Of a stretch of 64,000 bases of DNA, positions 61,543 through 64,000 are shown piece after piece. The stretch comes from Flavobacterium franklandianum. GTDB taxonomy: Bacteria; Bacteroidota; Bacteroidia; Flavobacteriales; Flavobacteriaceae. The stretch lies in NCBI RefSeq assembly GCF_007097365.1, contig NZ_VJZR01000008.1:62001-126000 (forward strand). The letters run 5' to 3'. Made by a program: the position numbers and the translations under genes. Under the pieces are notes generated by a model. That model was not told where the DNA came from and ran no database searches. It saw only the letters and a program-made list of their open reading frames with translations. Position 1 is the stretch's first letter. The number at the start of each line of letters is the position of its first letter.

Positions 61543-61573
61543 TCTGCAATCTGCAATCTGCAATCTGCAATCT
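61543..61573 (+). repeat. Tandem TCTGCAA repeat, four copies
   Basis: Four perfect copies of the 7-mer TCTGCAA (61543-61570) plus TCT, between the TPR gene and ribH and ending nine bases before the ribH ATG. A slippage-prone array this close to a start could alter spacing. Confidence 0.85.
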
Positions 61574-61581
61574 TAAATAAG

Positions 61582-62148
61582 ATGGCAACTATAAATAAAA
61601 ATTTATCTGAATACGATAAAAACACAATCCCAGACGCGAAAAATTTTCGGTTTGGGATTGTTGTTTCAGAATGGAACGACACCATAACCGAAGGACTTTG
61701 CTTTGGAGCGGTTAAAGGGCTTTTAGAAAACGAAGTGCCATCGGAACACATCATTCGATGGAATGTTCCCGGGAGTTTTGAACTCATTTATGGGGCGAAA
61801 AAAATGTTGCAAACCCAGAATGTCGATGCTGTAATCGCCATTGGTTGTGTTATTCAGGGGGAAACCAAACATTTTGATTTTGTGTGCGAAGCGGTTTCAC
61901 AAGGGATAAAAGACTTGAATGTAGAAACTGATATTCCAGTAATTTTTTGCGTTTTGACCGATAATACGATGCAACAATCCATTGATAGAAGCGGAGGAAA
62001 ACACGGAAATAAAGGAACCGAAGCAGCTGTTGCCGCTATAAAAATGGCGTATTTGAGACATCAAGCCTCGTTTAATCACCATAAAAATCACCAGTTATTA
62101 TCCACAGGACCTTTGCAAATCGAAGGTTTGACGATGATTGAAGAATAA
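61582..62148 (+). CDS. ribH: 6,7-dimethyl-8-ribityllumazine synthase
   Basis: Penultimate riboflavin enzyme; condenses 5-amino-6-ribitylamino-uracil with dihydroxybutanone phosphate. FGIVVSEWNDTITEGL holds the Trp that stacks on the substrate; the catalytic His is in IGCVIQGETKHFDFVCEAVS, and PVIFCVLTDNTMQQSIDRSG is typical. The length of 188 residues includes a C-terminal extension (HKNHQLLSTGPLQIEGLTMI) past the usual end. Starts at an ATG. No other rib genes nearby. Followed by a good terminator. Confidence 0.94.
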   Translation: MATINKNLSEYDKNTIPDAKNFRFGIVVSEWNDTITEGLCFGAVKGLLENEVPSEHIIRWNVPGSFELIYGAKKMLQTQNVDAVIAIGCVIQGETKHFDFVCEAVSQGIKDLNVETDIPVIFCVLTDNTMQQSIDRSGGKHGNKGTEAAVAAIKMAYLRHQASFNHHKNHQLLSTGPLQIEGLTMIEE

Positions 62149-62167
62149 AAGTAAATTTATAATTCTT

Positions 62168-62205
62168 AAAACCTATACTATTCTATTAATGGTATAGGTT
62201 TTTTG
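62168..62205 (+). terminator. Terminator of ribH
   Basis: AAAACCTATAC pairs with GTATAGGTTTT around a 13-base loop, followed by more T. Confidence 0.85.
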
Positions 62206-62249
62206 TTTTTTTATGATTTATTTAGGTAGTAATCCCAATAGAAAATCCT

Positions 62250-62257
62250 TAAATTTG
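62250..62257 (+). promoter_or_regulatory. -7 box of mutL
   Basis: TAAATTTG fits TAnnTTTG, 50 bases before the ATG at 62307. Confidence 0.5.
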
Positions 62258-62306
62258 TGAACTTTGGGTTTAAATCTTAAACCTTAAACTTTAAACCATT
62301 TTTTTA

Positions 62307-64000
62307 ATGCCGAGTATTATTCAATTGCTTCCCGATCACGTTGCTAATCAAATTGCTGCTGGAGAAGTCGTTCAGCGACCTGCTTCGGTAGTCAAAGAAT
62401 TGCTCGAAAATGCAGTAGATGCTGGTGCAAGCGATATCAAATTGATTATAAAAGACGCTGGGAAATCATTGGTTCAAGTGATCGATAACGGAAAAGGAAT
62501 GAGCGTCACCGATGCACGTATGTGTTTTGAACGTCACGCCACTTCCAAAATTCGTCAAGCCGAAGATTTATTTTCATTGCATACCAAAGGGTTTCGTGGC
62601 GAAGCATTAGCATCGATTGCTGCCATTGCTCACGTTGAAATGAAAACCAAGCAAGATCAAGAAGAACTAGGAACTCATATCGTTATCGAAGGTAGTAAAT
62701 TTGTGTCCCAAGATGTGGCCGTTTTACCAAAGGGAACTTCGTTTGGAGTCAAAAATTTGTTTTTTAATATACCAGCTCGTCGCAATTTTTTGAAGTCAGA
62801 TACGGTGGAATACCGCCATATCATTGATGAATTTCAGAGAGTTGCATTGGCTCATCCCAAAATATATTTTACTTTTTTTCACAACGGAAGCGAAATGTTC
62901 AATTTGCCTCCATCGAGTTTGAGGCAACGCATAGTTAACGTTTTTTCGGGTAAAACCAATGAAAAGTTGGTTCCTGTTAATGAAGAAACGGAGATTGTAA
63001 ACATACAAGGTTTTGTTTGCAAACCTGAATTTGCTAAAAAAAATCGGGGTGAGCAGTTCTTCTTTGTCAATGACCGGTTTATAAAAAGTGGGTATTTGCA
63101 TCACGCTGTAATGGCTGCTTATGATGGTTTGCTCAAAGATGGCGCACAACCGAGTTATTTTATTTACCTTCAAGTGCCACCAAATACGATAGATATTAAC
63201 ATTCATCCCACTAAAACGGAGATTAAATTTGACGATGAGTCGGCTTTGTACGCTATTTTGCGAGCTTCGATAAAACACAGTTTAGGACAGTTTAATGTGG
63301 CGCCAGTTTTGGATTTTGAACGCGATGCCAATTTGGATACTCCCTATCATTACAAAGATTTAGAAGGAGCAACGCCTACAATTCAAGTGGATGGTAGTTT
63401 TAATCCTTTTTCGGAAGAGGAGAAACCCAACAAACATTTTACAAATACGAATTCCAGTTACAGGAGACCAGAGTCGACTTCAAATTGGGAAAGTTTGTAT
63501 TTAGGTTTAAAACAGGATTCTGAGGAAATTGATACGATGACTTTCGAAAATGAAACTGTAACTTCTTCTTTATTCAACAATGATGAAGTAGAACAAGCGG
63601 TTCATAAAACCTACCAAATTCACAAAAAATATATCGTAAATCCAATAAAATCCGGAATGATAATTGTCGATCAACAACGTGCGCATCAACGTATTTTGTA
63701 TGAACAATTTCTGACCAATATTACGGTTCATTTGGCCTCAAGCCAGCAGTTGTTGTTTCCCTTGCATTTGTATTTTTCGAATGATGAAATGCAGTTAATT
63801 TCCGAATTGAAACCTTCATTGACCAATACAGGTTTTGTTTTTGAAGAAACCAACGATGATAGCGTGGTCATTTCAGGATTACCTGTCAATGTTTCCGAAA
63901 GTGAAGCTTCGATAGTTTTGGAACAACTTTTGAGTGATTTGCATAACGGAATTCCCGAAAGTAGTTTTAGTCAGAATGATACCATTGCCAAATCGATGGC
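62307..64000 (+). CDS. mutL: DNA mismatch repair protein MutL, C-terminus cut off by the window edge
   Basis: Mismatch repair ATPase that links MutS to downstream nucleases. The N-terminal GHKL ATPase is complete: IAAGEVVQRPASVVKELLEN, DNGKGM, TKGFRGEALASIAAI and GTSFGVKNLFFNIPAR. The C-terminal part is partly present. The endonuclease motif, normally DQHAxxExxxxE, reads DQQRAHQRILYE (455-466): the metal-binding His and first Glu are both Gln. So latent nicking activity is doubtful. 564 codons are in view, with no stop before the window end. Starts at ATG 62307 after the -7 box at 62250. Confidence 0.95.
   Translation, partial: MPSIIQLLPDHVANQIAAGEVVQRPASVVKELLENAVDAGASDIKLIIKDAGKSLVQVIDNGKGMSVTDARMCFERHATSKIRQAEDLFSLHTKGFRGEALASIAAIAHVEMKTKQDQEELGTHIVIEGSKFVSQDVAVLPKGTSFGVKNLFFNIPARRNFLKSDTVEYRHIIDEFQRVALAHPKIYFTFFHNGSEMFNLPPSSLRQRIVNVFSGKTNEKLVPVNEETEIVNIQGFVCKPEFAKKNRGEQFFFVNDRFIKSGYLHHAVMAAYDGLLKDGAQPSYFIYLQVPPNTIDINIHPTKTEIKFDDESALYAILRASIKHSLGQFNVAPVLDFERDANLDTPYHYKDLEGATPTIQVDGSFNPFSEEEKPNKHFTNTNSSYRRPESTSNWESLYLGLKQDSEEIDTMTFENETVTSSLFNNDEVEQAVHKTYQIHKKYIVNPIKSGMIIVDQQRAHQRILYEQFLTNITVHLASSQQLLFPLHLYFSNDEMQLISELKPSLTNTGFVFEETNDDSVVISGLPVNVSESEASIVLEQLLSDLHNGIPESSFSQNDTIAKSM

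Noticed and set aside
61543-61573. CRISPR-like repeat
   Set aside because: Seven-base perfect tandem repeat with no spacers and no cas genes in the window.
62796-63278. Open frame of 160 codons antisense to mutL
   Set aside because: MutL motifs lie on the plus strand at the same place; the antisense frame is a shadow.

Overview
This is a 64 kb chromosomal window from a member of Bacteroidota, most likely a Flavobacterium or close relative. The reasons are: AT-rich DNA; at least fifteen copies of the Bacteroidota -7 promoter box TAnnTTTG placed just upstream of genes; a stand-alone serine palmitoyltransferase; a TamB/TamL pair in which TamL is a lipoprotein; a fused 2-oxoacid dehydrogenase E1; a DbpA-type DEAD helicase with a long RG-rich tail; and family variants I associate with this group (sirtuin without zinc cysteines, endonuclease III without its iron-sulfur cysteines). 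No tRNA, rRNA or CRISPR array was seen.

Layout. 1-7245: housekeeping genes (partial purB, sirtuin, trmH, DEAD helicase, rdgB) and small exported proteins. 7246-7796: two tandem, mutually similar candidate small RNAs, each with its own promoter and terminator. 7797-12414: NYN/LOTUS-type protein, a structured repeat, serine palmitoyltransferase, a GNAT acyltransferase and an outer-membrane protein. 12538-18138: envelope polysaccharide genes (YfhO-type membrane protein, GT4 glycosyltransferase, flippase). 18267-24470: fused E1, a protease-like protein joined to a beta-barrel, and a LOG-family enzyme. 25211-42763: two full-length UvrA paralogues bracketing an islet in which a Fic AMP-transferase gene and a nuclease-like gene diverge from a perfect 13-bp inverted repeat, followed by tamB-tamL. 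43100-45283: ECF sigma factor with a 47-residue companion, nth, and bcp.

45349-51098 is the most unusual region. Three almost identical 673-674 bp elements alternate with units that carry unrelated genes, all on the minus strand: a membrane protein plus a membrane-bound AraC regulator; a C45-type acyltransferase; and a frameshifted small exported protein. Similarity between the elements stops sharply at a GTT on the right, within a covarying hairpin, and at an AAC/CG on the left. Two units have their own terminal inverted repeats that begin in that GTT. This is the geometry of integron gene cassettes with attC sites, here with an IS1182-derived fragment inside each site and no integrase in view.

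51356-60495: minus-strand genes reading from recF through a rhodanese-thioredoxin lipoprotein, DUF2461, a GT4 enzyme, asparagine synthase, an unknown gene, murB, a GT2 enzyme and an ECF sigma factor. 60738-64000: TPR protein, ribH and the first part of mutL on the plus strand.

Repeats recur between genes: a palindrome of the AAACCATTAAG type (18183 and 53136), a hairpin element with conserved ends (8678 and 44602), and short degenerate tandem phrases at many gene borders.
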